64,000 nt of DNA. Origin: Thermoflexus hugenholtzii JAD2 (GTDB lineage: Bacteria; Chloroflexota; Dehalococcoidia; UBA2979). A program made the position numbers and the translations under genes. This document shows, piece by piece, positions 53,089 through 61,932 of the stretch. The notes beneath the pieces are model-generated. The model ran no database searches, was not told where the DNA came from, and saw only the letters and a program-made list of their open reading frames with translations. Location of the stretch: NCBI GenBank assembly GCA_945903275.1, contig CAMDNW010000010.1, positions 1 through 64,000 on the forward strand, written 5' to 3'. Position 1 is the stretch's first letter. Every line of letters starts with the position of its first letter.

Positions 53089-53352
53089 ATGCACCTCATC
53101 CGACCGTCCCTGATCATCGCCGCCCTCGGCCTCTACATCGCTCTCGGCGTCTTCCCGTTCCTCTTCTCAGGCTTGCTTGCCCCCGCCTCCGGCGTCGCGA
53201 TCCTGCTCGCCGGCTGGGCCGCCGGCTTCATCGCCACCGTCGTCCTCGTGCGCCGAGGCTCTCTCTGGGCCATCGCCTTGCCGCCCGCCGCCCTCGCCTA
53301 CTGGTTCGCCATCATCACGCTCGGCGAGCAACTCCTCGGCTGGACGGCGTAA
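53089..53352 (+). CDS. Small three-TM membrane protein
   Basis: 87 residues from ATG 53089. Hydrophobic segments at about 8-30 (LIIAALGLYIALGVFPFLF), 33-52 (ASGVAILLAGWAAGFIATVV) and 60-80 (WAIALPPAALAYWFAIITLG). No motif. It is 31 bp before the DHA2 transporter gene and may belong with it. Confidence 0.55.
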   Translation: MHLIRPSLIIAALGLYIALGVFPFLFSGLLAPASGVAILLAGWAAGFIATVVLVRRGSLWAIALPPAALAYWFAIITLGEQLLGWTA

Positions 53353-53383
53353 CCTAGTCGCCTCACAGCAGCCGGGAGTTTCG

Positions 53384-54952
53384 ATGGCCATCGCCCCCCA
53401 CCAGCACGACGACATGAGCCGCCGCTCCTTCCTCTTCCTCGTCGCCGCCCTCTGGCTCGGCAACATCGTCCCCGCGCTCGACGCAACCCTCGTCGGAACC
53501 GCCCTACCAACCGTCATCGGGAGCCTCGATGGCATCGCGCTCTACTCATGGGTCTTCGCCGCGTACCTGCTCGCACTTACCATCTCCATCCCCATCTTCG
53601 GCAAACTCATCGATGCCTTGGGCCGCAAGCCGATCTACTTCTTCGGCATGGGCCTGTTCACGGTCGGCGCGATCGCATCGAGCCTCGTACAGAACGTCGA
53701 GCAACTGATCGCCTGTCGCGTGCTCATCGGCGTCGCCACCGCATCCATCGTCCCCTCTGCCATGACGATCATGGGAGACGCCATCCCCATCGAGCGCCGA
53801 GCCAAGATTCAGTGGGTCTTCGCCAGCGCATGGTTCCTCTCCAGTGTCACCGGCCCCGCCATCGCCGCCGCGATCACCGCTTGGCTCTCTTGGCGCTTCG
53901 TCTTCCTCACCACCGTCCCGCTCTGCCTAGTTGCCTCCTACCTCATGGCCACCGAGTACCACGAGTACGTCGAGCGCCAACCACACCGCATCGACTTCGC
54001 GGGCATCGCGCTCCTCGGCGGCGGCGTGCTCGCGCTGCTCTTCGCGCTCTCACCCACCAACCGCAGCGCAGGCATCGACTTCGCATCCAGCGGCGGCCTG
54101 CTCGCCCTCGCCGCCGTCCTGCTCGCTGCCTTTCTCTGGAACGAGACGAGCGCCGCCGAACCCGTCCTGCCGCCACGGCTGTTCCTCGCGCCCGTCCTCG
54201 GCATCGCGGCCCTCGGCAGTGCCATGTCCGGCATCGCACAATCCGGCGCGCAGTCGTTCATCCCCATGTTCGTGCAGGGCGGCCAGGGCGGCACCGTCGC
54301 CGATGTCGGTTTCGTGCTCCCGTGGCTCACCATCGGCTGGCCGATCGGCGCGGGCCTCGGCGGGCGGCTGCTGCTCCGCTTCGGCTTCCGCAACACCGTG
54401 ATCGCCGGCATGATGCTGATCGTAGTGGCACAGGCTGGCTTCCTGCTGCTCGACCGTGACAGCAGCCGCTGGCTCGCCGCCGCCAGCATGGCGCTGATGG
54501 GCCTCGGCTTCGGCTTCTCCAGCGTCTCGTTCACCATCTCTGTACAGAGTTCCGTCGGGTGGAGCGATCGCGGCGTCGCGACAGCCTCGCTCCAATTCTT
54601 CCGCAGCATCGGCGGCAGCATCGGCGTCGCCATCATGGGCACCATCGTCAGCCTACGCATGCAGCCGCTTTCCGATGCCGCCGCCCAGTCCGGCGCGGGC
54701 GTATCAGCCAACGCCCTGCTCGACCCCGCCGCCCGAGGCGCAATGGCGCCCGCGGTGCTCACCGCCCTCCAGTCCGGCATGACCGAGGCGATCCACGCCT
54801 CCTTCTGGGTCATGTTGATCGCCACCCTCGCCGGCCTCGTCGCTGTTCTCTGGTTCCCGTACACGATCGGCTCACCCGAAGACGCCGCACCCGCGTCCGA
54901 TCCCGAACCGCAGCCCGTTCTCGCCGAGAGCCGCCCCGGAGATCCCGCCTAG
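53384..54952 (+). CDS. MFS DHA2 (14-TM) multidrug exporter
   Basis: 522 residues from ATG 53384; the frame running in from 53177 is a shadow of the previous gene. TM1 motif ALDATLVGTALPTVIGSL (D1), motif A GKLIDALGRKPIYFFG, motif C-like TGPAIAAAITAWLSWRFVF. Proton-driven export of drugs or lipophilic compounds. The C-terminal 25 residues are acidic/Pro-rich. Its stop lies at the start of a bidirectional terminator. Confidence 0.92.
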   Translation: MAIAPHQHDDMSRRSFLFLVAALWLGNIVPALDATLVGTALPTVIGSLDGIALYSWVFAAYLLALTISIPIFGKLIDALGRKPIYFFGMGLFTVGAIASSLVQNVEQLIACRVLIGVATASIVPSAMTIMGDAIPIERRAKIQWVFASAWFLSSVTGPAIAAAITAWLSWRFVFLTTVPLCLVASYLMATEYHEYVERQPHRIDFAGIALLGGGVLALLFALSPTNRSAGIDFASSGGLLALAAVLLAAFLWNETSAAEPVLPPRLFLAPVLGIAALGSAMSGIAQSGAQSFIPMFVQGGQGGTVADVGFVLPWLTIGWPIGAGLGGRLLLRFGFRNTVIAGMMLIVVAQAGFLLLDRDSSRWLAAASMALMGLGFGFSSVSFTISVQSSVGWSDRGVATASLQFFRSIGGSIGVAIMGTIVSLRMQPLSDAAAQSGAGVSANALLDPAARGAMAPAVLTALQSGMTEAIHASFWVMLIATLAGLVAVLWFPYTIGSPEDAAPASDPEPQPVLAESRPGDPA

Positions 54953-54985
54953 GCAGCGCCCGAGGCTTACGCCTCGGGCGCTGCC
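54952..54985. terminator. Perfect 15-bp bidirectional terminator
   Basis: GGCAGCGCCCGAGGC, TTAC loop, GCCTCGGGCGCTGCC. The MFS stop codon ends at its first base. On the minus strand the loop supplies the TAA (54967-54969) of the opposite gene, whose last codons are in the stem. Confidence 0.9.
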
Positions 54986-55224
54986 TCCACCGCCGCAGCG
55001 TCCGCAGCGTCCGCAGCGTCCGCAGCGTCCGCAGCAAGCGCGGTAGCCGAAGCAGTCTCTGCTGGATAGCGCGGATAGCACTGGTGCGTGGTCGTCCAGT
55101 TGATCACGGTCCAATAACCGGCCTCAAAGACCGCACCGCACGAGCAGCGGTCGCCCTGCGCGGGGACACGCTGCATCAGTACGCGGAACTCCGCCACGGT
55201 CAGCGTGTCTTTTGATGATGTCAT
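54967..55224 (-). CDS. Small protein with (ADA) repeats
   Basis: 85 residues from ATG 55224. The N-terminal 52 have a CSC pair and a further Cys (GDRCSCGAVFEAGYWTVINW) reminiscent of a half zinc ribbon. The C-terminal 30 are Ala/Asp repeats from a 9-bp tandem repeat (CGCAGCGTC)x4 at 54994-55029, and the last residues are encoded by the terminator stem. Function unknown. Confidence 0.55.
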   Translation of the reverse strand: MTSSKDTLTVAEFRVLMQRVPAQGDRCSCGAVFEAGYWTVINWTTTHQCYPRYPAETASATALAADAADAADAADAAAVEAAPEA

Positions 55225-55299
55225 GGGATTGCCCTTTCATCCGTCCGGTCAGTGCGCTGCACGCCCAACCTGACAGTAATACTTCTACGCTCGCCCCGT

Positions 55300-55539
55300 T
55301 CAGCCGCCCGCAACATCCATCGAGAATGCACCATCGGCTTCCGCCGTCTCGCGTATCTGCAGATCGTCCAGACAAGCGCTCACGACCTTGATCACCTCGT
55401 CGGCGGCGGTGAAAGCCACCATACTCTCAAAACCAGCGGCGACGTTCGTACTGCGGCGGACGTTGATCCGCAGCGGCTTGGTCGGGTGCAGTTCAGCCCA
55501 TGCGCGAATGATCAGGACAGCGGTTCGGTCAGGTGCCAT
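55300..55539 (-). CDS. Hypothetical protein, 79 residues
   Basis: Compact alpha/beta composition: TAVLIIRAWAELHPTKPLRI, then NVAAGFESMVAFTAADEVIK and a final helix VVSACLDDLQIRE. It may be a small allosteric or effector domain; not recognised. The BTAD relic upstream on the same strand overlaps its start, which may mean both were once part of one regulator. Confidence 0.45.
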   Translation of the reverse strand: MAPDRTAVLIIRAWAELHPTKPLRINVRRSTNVAAGFESMVAFTAADEVIKVVSACLDDLQIRETAEADGAFSMDVAGG

Positions 55540-55958
55540 ACCCCACAGGTTGCCCTGCCATGCATCACCGCGGAGTTACTGCCGCTCCCGTTCGGATAAC
55601 AGTTGCGCAGCCCCGGCGTCGGCTCAATGCCGAGTTCGGCCGCCAGCAGCGTCCGTAACCGCTCAAAGGCGCGCAGCGCCTCCGACTCGTTGCCTCCCGC
55701 AAGATGCACGCGGGTCAGCGCCGCACACGCGGTCTCACGTAACGGCTCCGCGCGCCCGCCACCAATCCATCGAGGCCCACCGTGCAACAGATATTCAGGC
55801 GACAACTCCTCGCCCTCGGCACATTGAGCGGTGACCAGACAATTGCCGAAGTGCAATGCCGTACCTTCATCGACTCCGTTCTTGCCGTCACCATCGACAT
55901 CCGCCCCAGCACCACAGGCGTCAACGCCGTGCTCCAGAGCAGTTCGCGCCCGCGCCAA
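55512..55958 (-). pseudogene. BTAD/SARP regulator remnant
   Basis: The segment RETACAALTRVHLAGGNESE plus ALRAFERLRTLLAAELGIEP and TPGLRNCYPN matches the end of the bacterial transcriptional activation domain (ALRAYERLRRLLAEELGVEPSPELR). The upstream 70 residues have an odd acidic/Gly/Asp composition and no winged helix, so the gene is a truncated or mutated relic. Confidence 0.55.
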
Positions 55959-56090
55959 CGCTATCGCCCGCTTCCTCGCAGCCTTCGAGGCTGCCCTCTA
56001 GCCCCCGGCCCGCTAGCGCTAGGTAGCGCCTCTTGACGCGCACGGAATGACCTACCTGCGCACGCACTCCATCCACAAATTGAGGTCACC

Positions 56091-56267
56091 ATGTCCAACA
56101 AGCGCACCGGCAAGAAGTCCAAGAAGGTCACCGAACCCAAGACAGCAGTAAGATCGACGATGCCACAGCACAGCGTGTGGCCGGCGTTCCGTCTGCCCGA
56201 GTGCCTAGCAAGCCCTCGCAGTAATACACAGCCACACTCGCCGGTCGCGAGCGTCCACGGAGGACTC
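56091..56267 (+). other. Possible N-terminal extension or short Lys-rich peptide
   Basis: ATG 56091 (GAGGTC upstream) reads MSNKRTGKKSKKVTEPKT, in frame with the RRM gene. The middle part (about 56160-56260) is unlike protein. Either the RRM gene starts here or this is a separate short peptide gene that has lost its stop. Confidence 0.3.
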
Positions 56268-56639
56268 ATGGACAACCGATCCACAGCGCCCGCGTACCAG
56301 CGCATCCAGATCGGCAACATCGCTTCTGGCGCAGACGAGGTGCGTCTGCGCGCGCTCTTCCTCGCCTATGGTCGTGTGATCTACTACGAGCGCCCTCTCG
56401 ACCCAGCGACCGGCCGTCCCGGCGCATTCGTCTTCGTCGAAATGCCATCCGCTGAGGCAGCCATCGCCGCCAAAGCCTTGAACGGCCATGACTTCAACGG
56501 CAAGTCCCTAGCCGTGACGCTGCAACCCGTCGCCGGATGGTCGTCCGACGCTGACCGTGACACCCGCGCCAAGCCACCGCGCCGCACCGTCCTCGATTCG
56601 CCACCACCACGACGGCCGCCGGTTCCCCCGGAGCCCTGA
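56268..56639 (+). CDS. RRM RNA-binding protein
   Basis: 123 residues from ATG 56268, with GGAGGACTC immediately upstream. One RRM domain (about 10-90): RNP2 RIQIGNIA, RNP1 GAFVFVEM, LFLAYGRVIYYERPLDPATG, ALNGHDFNGKSLAVTLQP. Pro/Arg-rich tail (PPPRRPPVPPEP). Bacterial RRM proteins are typically cold-inducible mRNA or rRNA binders, known from cyanobacteria and Chloroflexi. A sequence to 56091 is in frame, but the strong internal site favours this start. Confidence 0.88.
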   Translation: MDNRSTAPAYQRIQIGNIASGADEVRLRALFLAYGRVIYYERPLDPATGRPGAFVFVEMPSAEAAIAAKALNGHDFNGKSLAVTLQPVAGWSSDADRDTRAKPPRRTVLDSPPPRRPPVPPEP

Positions 56640-56663
56640 GCAGCCACACATGGGGAGCGCGAC

Positions 56664-57060
56664 ATGCGTGTTCGGGATTTCCGCGATCAGGTGAGTTCAC
56701 CCGCGCGGCTCGCCACCTACGTAGACGAGGACGCATGGAGCGTGCTGGTCTACGCCGATCGCTGGGGTGCCTTCGGTATCTTTATCACCCGCTGAGTCAT
56801 CAGCCCGCTCGGCCCGTGGATCAACATTAGCAGCGGCATCGCCGCCTACTCTGGCCCCACTTCCTGTTCTGTGATGTACTCGGCGATACCATCTGGGTCG
56901 CCCTCTACGTCATGAGCGGCCAGTTCTTCAGCGATCAACTCGCCGATATCGCCGACTTCACCACAAGCATGAGCTGAGTGCGCTCGTCGCCGCCATCACC
57001 GGCTGGCAGATCGTGCAGTACTTCCACCACGCGCAATCCGACACCGCCGACGCCGCCTGA
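56664..57060 (+). pseudogene. DedA-family membrane protein, decayed
   Basis: ATG 56664 (GGGGAGCG upstream) reads VLVYADRWGAFGIFITR then TGA; the same frame goes on VISPLGPWINISSGIAAYS, shifts to PHFLFCDVLGDTIWVALYVM and SGQFFSDQLADIADFTTSMS, then shifts again to ALVAAITGWQIVQYFHHAQS, ending at 57060. This is the DedA/SNARE-associated order (G..I.ITR...PLGP.IN...G). One stop and two phase changes disable it; the N-terminal third is missing. Confidence 0.75.
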
Positions 57061-57070
57061 ACCCCGCCCT

Positions 57071-58300
57071 TCAACCCGAGGCTGCCGCACTCCCCGCCAC
57101 ATATCCGCTCGCCCACGCCCACTGGAAGTTGTAGCCGCCGATCCGCCCGTCCACGTCCAGCATCTCCCCGCACAGGTACAACCCCGGCGTCACACGCGAC
57201 TCCAGCGTATCGAGGCGCATCTCACTCAGAGGTACGCCTCCCGCCGTCGCCTCCGCATTGTTCCACCCCCGCGTCCCCGTCACCGGCAGCGGCATGTCGA
57301 GCACCGCCCGCATCAGCGCCCGCCGCTCGTCGCGCCGCAGCGTGTGGCCGAGGCCGTCCGGTGCGACCCCCGCTGCCTCACACAACGCGCGAGCCAGCCT
57401 CGCTGACAACCGCTGCGATAGATACCGCTGCGGCGTAGTCGCACCCAACTGTTGCAGCGCCGCATCTAGCGACTCAGCCGTCTCGTCCGGTAGCCACGAC
57501 ACAATCAACGTTGCCGCCGGGTCGTCGAGCGCCGCCAGTTGCCAGTGCCTGCTGATATCCATTGGCGCTGGCCCCGACAGCCCAAAGTGCGTGCACAGCG
57601 CCGAGCCACGCATCGACGCCAACCGCCGCCCGCTCCTCGATCGCACATCGAGGCGCACATCCGCCGCGAGGCCGGACAGCCCGCGCACGAAGCAACCGTC
57701 CGCGAGCGTGAGCCCCACCAGCGCGGGCACTAGGTGCTCCGTCACGCTATGCCCCAGCCCCCGCGCAATCTCGATGCCCGCGCCGTCGCTCCCTGACCGC
57801 GGCACACTCTGCCCCCCGGTCGCAAGGATCACGCGCTGCGCCTCGATCTCGCCGCGGTTCGTCACCACCCGACATCCGCCGTCGATCCGCTCCACACCAC
57901 CCACGCGCGCCGGATACCGCAACTCCGCACCTGCATCGTGCGCCCCGCGCAGCAGCGCATCGAGGATCGTGCGTGCGCTGTCCGTCACCGGAAACAACTT
58001 CCCCGTCTCCTCGCGCTTCAACACGACGCCGAGGCTCGCGAAGAACTCCACCGTGCGCGCGACGCCGAAGCGCCGCAGCACGCGCCGGATCGACGGCGCT
58101 GTCGACCCCGCATATGCGTGTTCATCCACCTCGTCGTGCGTGACATTGCACCGCCCGCCACCAGACACCAGCAACTTCGCACCCAGCACCCGCGCGCCAT
58201 CCAACACCAGCGCCCGCCGCCCCGCACGCCCCGCCCAGATCGCCGCCATCAGCCCAGCCGCCCCCGCCCCCACGACCACGAGGTCTGCCTGCTCCGCCAC
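57071..58300 (-). CDS. BaiN/HI0933-type flavoprotein oxidoreductase
   Basis: 409 residues. FAD-binding GxGxxG: LVVVGAGAAGLMAAIWAGRA; second motif LLVSGGGRCNVTHDEVDE; ATGGQSVPRSGSDGAGIEIA; C-terminal AEATAGGVPLSEMRLDTLES and CGEMLDVDGRIGGYNFQWAW. The YhiN/BaiN family; a Clostridium member reduces bile-acid intermediates, most others are uncharacterised. Cytoplasmic. Its stop is 10 bp from the DedA remnant (convergent). Confidence 0.93.
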   Translation of the reverse strand: MAEQADLVVVGAGAAGLMAAIWAGRAGRRALVLDGARVLGAKLLVSGGGRCNVTHDEVDEHAYAGSTAPSIRRVLRRFGVARTVEFFASLGVVLKREETGKLFPVTDSARTILDALLRGAHDAGAELRYPARVGGVERIDGGCRVVTNRGEIEAQRVILATGGQSVPRSGSDGAGIEIARGLGHSVTEHLVPALVGLTLADGCFVRGLSGLAADVRLDVRSRSGRRLASMRGSALCTHFGLSGPAPMDISRHWQLAALDDPAATLIVSWLPDETAESLDAALQQLGATTPQRYLSQRLSARLARALCEAAGVAPDGLGHTLRRDERRALMRAVLDMPLPVTGTRGWNNAEATAGGVPLSEMRLDTLESRVTPGLYLCGEMLDVDGRIGGYNFQWAWASGYVAGSAAASG

Positions 58301-58536
58301 GTCGATTGCTCCAATAGCCCATACCCGAGCGGTTGCATACGCCCACCGGTGATCCAGATCACACGATAGCCGCCGGACACCACGCTACGGTGTGGCAGGA
58401 TCGTGCACATGCAATACGCTGAACGAGGCAGCCGAATCGCCGCGATATGCCGTACAGAATGGTGCAATGACGATACCTGACACCAACTCGCCACCACCAC
58501 CGCGGAAGCCGATGCCGCCCTGTCTCCGCTCGCCCG
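58301..58536. other. Gap with degraded phosphoesterase continuation
   Basis: About 236 bp upstream of the flavoprotein. Its left part gives the promoter of that gene; the right part may hold degraded sequence of the phosphoesterase (GGIGFRGGGGELVSG in another frame), not convincing. Confidence 0.3.
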
Positions 58537-58758
58537 CTACGGCCGCTCCATCACCCGAGGATCTCCGATCACCGGCGCAGGCGGCACCTCCACCGCCACC
58601 ACCGGCGCAATCCGCTCCAACCAGTCGAAGCATGCCGACGAGTAAATGTCTCCCGCATGCAGAATCAACTCGCCCCCCGCAAACGCACGCGCCACCTCCA
58701 CCGGCGGCTCCACCCCCAGCGCTGGCAAATGCGTGTCCGAGATCAGCCCGATCCTCAC
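58537..58758 (-). pseudogene. Truncated MJ0936-type phosphoesterase
   Basis: From GTG 58758 (GGGGAG upstream) the frame reads MRIGLISDTHLPALGVEPPV, ELILHAGDIYSSACFDWLER, IAPVVAVEVPPA and stops after 73 residues. The complete relative at 60964-61524 has 187. Metal motif I (SDTH) and HAGD are kept, but all later histidines are missing, so activity is unlikely. Element copy J lies immediately upstream. Confidence 0.7.
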
Positions 58759-58783
58759 GAGATACTCCCCAACAATGCTTTCC

Positions 58784-58825
58784 TGCCCCTCTCCCGCTCG
58801 CGGGAGAGGGGCAGTGGTGAGGGCT
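58784..58825. repeat. GC-rich palindromic element, copy J
   Basis: Perfect 13-bp stem TGCCCCTCTCCCG / CGGGAGAGGGGCA with CTCG loop, then GTGGTGAGGG. It lies between the thiolase-like pair 2 gene and the truncated phosphoesterase, and probably ends the upstream transcript. Confidence 0.9.
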
Positions 58826-58906
58826 TCCAAAGATCATCGCCAACTACAAAACAGCGGGCCTCCCACCTGCACGGCGGAAGGCCCGCTCACATCACATATG
58901 CCGCCG

Positions 58907-60244
58907 CTAGTCCGGCGATTTACTCCAGATCACAAAGTTACCGCCCGTCGGTGTCGGCCCACCCGACACCGCAATCTCCACCGGCTTCTTGATCTGCCGC
59001 GCACCCGCACGCCCCTGCAACTGCTGGATCGAATCCGAGTGCAGCCAGAACCGCGTGCGCCCGTTACCGATGTTCCCGCCGCTCGGCGACACCGGGTTCG
59101 GCCCCTCAATGCTGATGTCACCTTTGAACAGATCCAGCGCCTCGCCGCGCTTGATTCCCGCGTACCCTAGGCCCTCGATGTGAAAGATGTGGAACAGCCC
59201 GAAGCCGTCGTACATGTTCTCAAAGTCCAGGTCACTCGCCTTGACGCCCGACCCTTCGTACAGCTTCCGTCCCGTCGAGGCGGTCGCCTCCTCCACTTCC
59301 TCCAGCGTCAGCGCCAGCCCACGCGCACGCGTCCGGTCTGATGCCGTCGTCATGAAGTACACCGGCTTCTGCCGCATGTCCTTCGCGCGCTCCGACGTGG
59401 TGAACAAGTAGGCACCCGCCGCCATGATCGGGATGTCGTTGTCGAACAGGTTCGCCGGCTTCGCCACCCATCGCGCGTTGATGTAGTCGTCTGCCGTCAA
59501 CTGCTCTGGCCGGTGCTGCGCCCAGTATCCGTCCGGGTTCAGCAGCCCATTCCGCCGCGAGTTCACCACAAACGGCGCGACCTCATCGTGCGTCTTGCCG
59601 TACTTATACATGTACCGCTGGAACTGCTGCGCCGTCCCGTAGCACGCAGGCCCGCCCCACGGCGCCGAGAACTTCCCCGGCCCCGATACTGTCGGCTCCG
59701 CGTTCGCCCCGCCCTGGTAGTACCGGCCGACGTAGTTGTGCCACCCCTTGAGCACGAGGCACGTGTGCGCGAGCCCATCGCCGATCGCCTGTGCCGCCAC
59801 CACCACTGCGTTCGACATGCACGTTGGCGCGTTGATCGCGACCTTCAGGTTCACCAGCTCCGGCATGTTCTTGATGATCCACTCGGGACTCAGCTTCGCC
59901 ACGCCGTCCAGCGGATCGTCCGTCTGCTGATACATCGCGAGGAAATCCGCCGGCACCTGCTTGCCGGCCGGCCAGTACGCCCCCGTGGTCGTGTCCGGCA
60001 CCACCACCAGCCCATCGACCTGGTCCGGTGTTACCCCCGCATCCGCCATCGCCGCACGCAACGCGAATATGCTCAGACCGCCGACGCTCGTCTCCGGCCG
60101 CTCATCCCACCGCCGCGCCGTCGGCGCGTGACCGATGCCGACCGCCGCTACCTTCCCTCGGTGCGGCCATATCCCCATGCCTTCCTTGTCACGGTACATC
60201 GAAGCCGGCGGAGTCCGAATGATGTTCACGTCTGGCATCGTCAA
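58907..60244 (-). CDS. Thiolase-like Ltp2/SCP-x family protein (pair 2)
   Basis: 445 residues (ATG 60244 or 60238). Same architecture as the pair 1 protein: VAAVGIGHAPTARRWDERPE, MADAGVTPDQVDGLVVVPDT, APTCMSNAVVVAAQAIGDGL, FENMYDGFGLFHIFHIEGLG, VSPSGGNIGNGRTRFW. Here a Cys is present at the helix N-terminus (PTCMSN), at the place of the thiolase nucleophile, unlike in pair 1. The HGxGxN-type motifs are replaced by SGGNIGNGR. Follows DUF35 pair 2 by 91 bp. Confidence 0.88.
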   Translation of the reverse strand: MTMPDVNIIRTPPASMYRDKEGMGIWPHRGKVAAVGIGHAPTARRWDERPETSVGGLSIFALRAAMADAGVTPDQVDGLVVVPDTTTGAYWPAGKQVPADFLAMYQQTDDPLDGVAKLSPEWIIKNMPELVNLKVAINAPTCMSNAVVVAAQAIGDGLAHTCLVLKGWHNYVGRYYQGGANAEPTVSGPGKFSAPWGGPACYGTAQQFQRYMYKYGKTHDEVAPFVVNSRRNGLLNPDGYWAQHRPEQLTADDYINARWVAKPANLFDNDIPIMAAGAYLFTTSERAKDMRQKPVYFMTTASDRTRARGLALTLEEVEEATASTGRKLYEGSGVKASDLDFENMYDGFGLFHIFHIEGLGYAGIKRGEALDLFKGDISIEGPNPVSPSGGNIGNGRTRFWLHSDSIQQLQGRAGARQIKKPVEIAVSGGPTPTGGNFVIWSKSPD

Positions 60245-60265
60245 TTCCCTTCTGCGCCTTTCCTA

Positions 60266-60306
60266 TCCCTCTTTGAGGAGGGAGGGCCCTCCGGGCAGAT
60301 GCCCTA
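60266..60306. repeat. GC-rich palindromic element, copy K
   Basis: CCCTCTTTGAGGAGGGAGGGCCCTCCGGGCAGATGCCCTAA; a hairpin-rich sequence in the gap between DUF35 and thiolase of pair 2. Confidence 0.65.
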
Positions 60307-60335
60307 ATCGGATGTAGGTGGCAGTAATCCGTCCC

Positions 60336-60743
60336 CTACACTAACCGCCACTCCGGCACCTTCTGCCCATTCCCCGTCGTCTCGAACAGCACCTCCACCC
60401 GCCCACCGATCGGCAAGTTGTCGATCGGCGCGCCCGGCAGATGCGAATACATATTGATCCCCGGATCCTCGTCGAGCTGGACCACCGCTAGGTTGTACGG
60501 CTGCTCCGGCTGCATCGCCGCCACCGGCGTGTCATGCACCACCCCGTACGAATAGATCGTCCCTCGCCCGCTCACCGGCTTCCACGACAGGCCCGCCCGC
60601 GACCCGCATTCGAAGCACGCCGCCAGCGGCGGATGCTGTAACCGATCACACGCCGAGCAGTGCTGGATCACCAGCCGCTCCTCATTACACGCCTCCCAGA
60701 ACCCCCTATCGAGGTCATCCGGCACTGGTGACTGCTTCGGCAT
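60336..60743 (-). CDS. DUF35 OB-fold acyl-CoA-associated protein (pair 2)
   Basis: 135 residues. Zinc ribbon: HCSACDRLQHPPLAACFECG, then OB fold with SYGVVHDTPV, VEVLFETTGN and the end VPEWRLV. Divergent from the phosphoesterase at 60964. Paralogous to 50066-50488. Acts presumably with the thiolase-like protein downstream; see pair 1 for the proposed role. Start ATG 60743. Confidence 0.9.
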   Translation of the reverse strand: MPKQSPVPDDLDRGFWEACNEERLVIQHCSACDRLQHPPLAACFECGSRAGLSWKPVSGRGTIYSYGVVHDTPVAAMQPEQPYNLAVVQLDEDPGINMYSHLPGAPIDNLPIGGRVEVLFETTGNGQKVPEWRLV

Positions 60744-60963
60744 CGACTACCTCCCTCATCCGCCGCGAACCCTATAACAAACGCACATTCCGACACAACA
60801 CACCACCCGTTCAGTGAGGCGCACGCGTCTCTTACGGGGCTGGGGTTCTCGTGGGCAGCACCCCTGCGTGGGGTCGAGGGGTGAAACCCCTCACAGGGCT
60901 GGCGCGGCGTCCTCTCCGCCTCCGAGGCCCCCATCGCGCAACCCCACGCGCTACCCTACACCA
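60744..60963. other. Intergenic promoter region with GC-rich hairpins
   Basis: Divergent promoter region. It contains inverted GC-rich stretches (GGGGTCGAGGGGTGAAACCCC around 60880-60890) resembling the element family, but no complete copy. Confidence 0.4.
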
Positions 60964-61524
60964 ATGAAACTCGGCCTCATCTCCGACACCCACATCCCCT
61001 CCATGGGCCCCACACCCCCGCCACAGGTCATCGAGGCCTTCCGGGGCGTCGATCTCATCCTCCACGCTGGCGACATCTACATCCACGACTGCATCGAATG
61101 GCTCGAACGCATCGCACCCGTCGAGGCCACCACCTCGTGGTTCCCCGGCCGCGGCGAAGGCGTCCCTCGCACCAGTGCCCCCATCACCGTCGAGGCCGCC
61201 GGCCGCACCATCGGCCTCGTCCACAAACTCGAACTCACCCCCCTCGGCGATGACGTCTGGCCTGGCGCGATCGCCCACGGCTACCCACCCCACGCATCCA
61301 TCCCCAGCGAACTGTCAGAAATCTTCGGCAAGCCCGTGGACATCGTCGTCTTCGGCTACACCCACGAAGCCATGATCGAGACTCACCAAGGCATCCTCTT
61401 CATCAACCCTGGCAGCCCCACCATGGTCAAGCAGACACGCACTCTCGGCACCGTCGCCACCCTGAACCTCACCGCCCCCACTCCCCAAGCGCGCATCATC
61501 TCTCTGACTGATATCGAGTCCTGA
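60964..61524 (+). CDS. MJ0936-type metallophosphoesterase
   Basis: 186 residues from ATG 60964. Motifs: SDTHIPSMG (I), LILHAGDIY (II), Glu/Asp region TTSWFPGRGEG, HKLE, FGYTHEAMIE (His pair) and LFINPGSPT (last). YfcE/MJ0936 enzymes are Mn-dependent phosphodiesterases with broad in vitro substrates. The HNMD step (usually GNCD) reads WFPGRG here, so one metal ligand may differ. A truncated relative lies at 58537. Confidence 0.9.
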   Translation: MKLGLISDTHIPSMGPTPPPQVIEAFRGVDLILHAGDIYIHDCIEWLERIAPVEATTSWFPGRGEGVPRTSAPITVEAAGRTIGLVHKLELTPLGDDVWPGAIAHGYPPHASIPSELSEIFGKPVDIVVFGYTHEAMIETHQGILFINPGSPTMVKQTRTLGTVATLNLTAPTPQARIISLTDIES

Positions 61525-61689
61525 GCGGCAGTGCCGGAGAGCGATCCGCGCGCTCATCTAGGTAGATATACATATACAATCCGTCCGTGTTGCACCGCGC
61601 GTCACGCGCAATGTGATACGCGTCCTGATCGAGTAGCGCACTGCCTGTCTGGGTGAGGTCACGATGGCGCGCACCTAGATGGCTGTAAC

Positions 61690-61863
61690 GTGCGCAACAC
61701 CATCATCGTTCTCGTCTCCGCCGTAGCGTTTTTCCTCGGCGCGTGGCGGGCGTTGCTCCTAGCCAGCGGCGCCATCGGTCGCGAGCGGCCCATCTGACTC
61801 GCACTCGCACTCGTCGCCGGCGGAGTGGCGCGCGCCGTCGTCGGCGTACGCATCGCCCATTGA
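61690..61863 (+). pseudogene. Small membrane protein with nonsense codon
   Basis: GTG 61690: RNTIIVLVSAVAFFLGAWRA, then SGAIGRERPI, a TGA (61795), then LALALVAGGVARAVVGVRIA to TGA 61861. Both halves are hydrophobic, as expected for a two-TM peptide. Family unknown. Confidence 0.4.
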
Positions 61864-61899
61864 GGCAGATACGGCAGAGATCACAACGATGTCCAGCAC

Positions 61900-61932
61900 A
61901 AGGCGAGGCTCCCACTGAGGCCTCGCCTTTTT
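61900..61932 (+). terminator. Intrinsic terminator with T-tract
   Basis: AGGCGAGGC (61901-61909), 10-nt loop, GCCTCGCCT (61920-61928), then TTTTT to 61932: a standard rho-independent terminator, the clearest in the window. It may end a transcript from the phosphoesterase region. TTTTGGTTCAGA repeats (61929-61940 and 61949-61960) follow. Confidence 0.85.
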
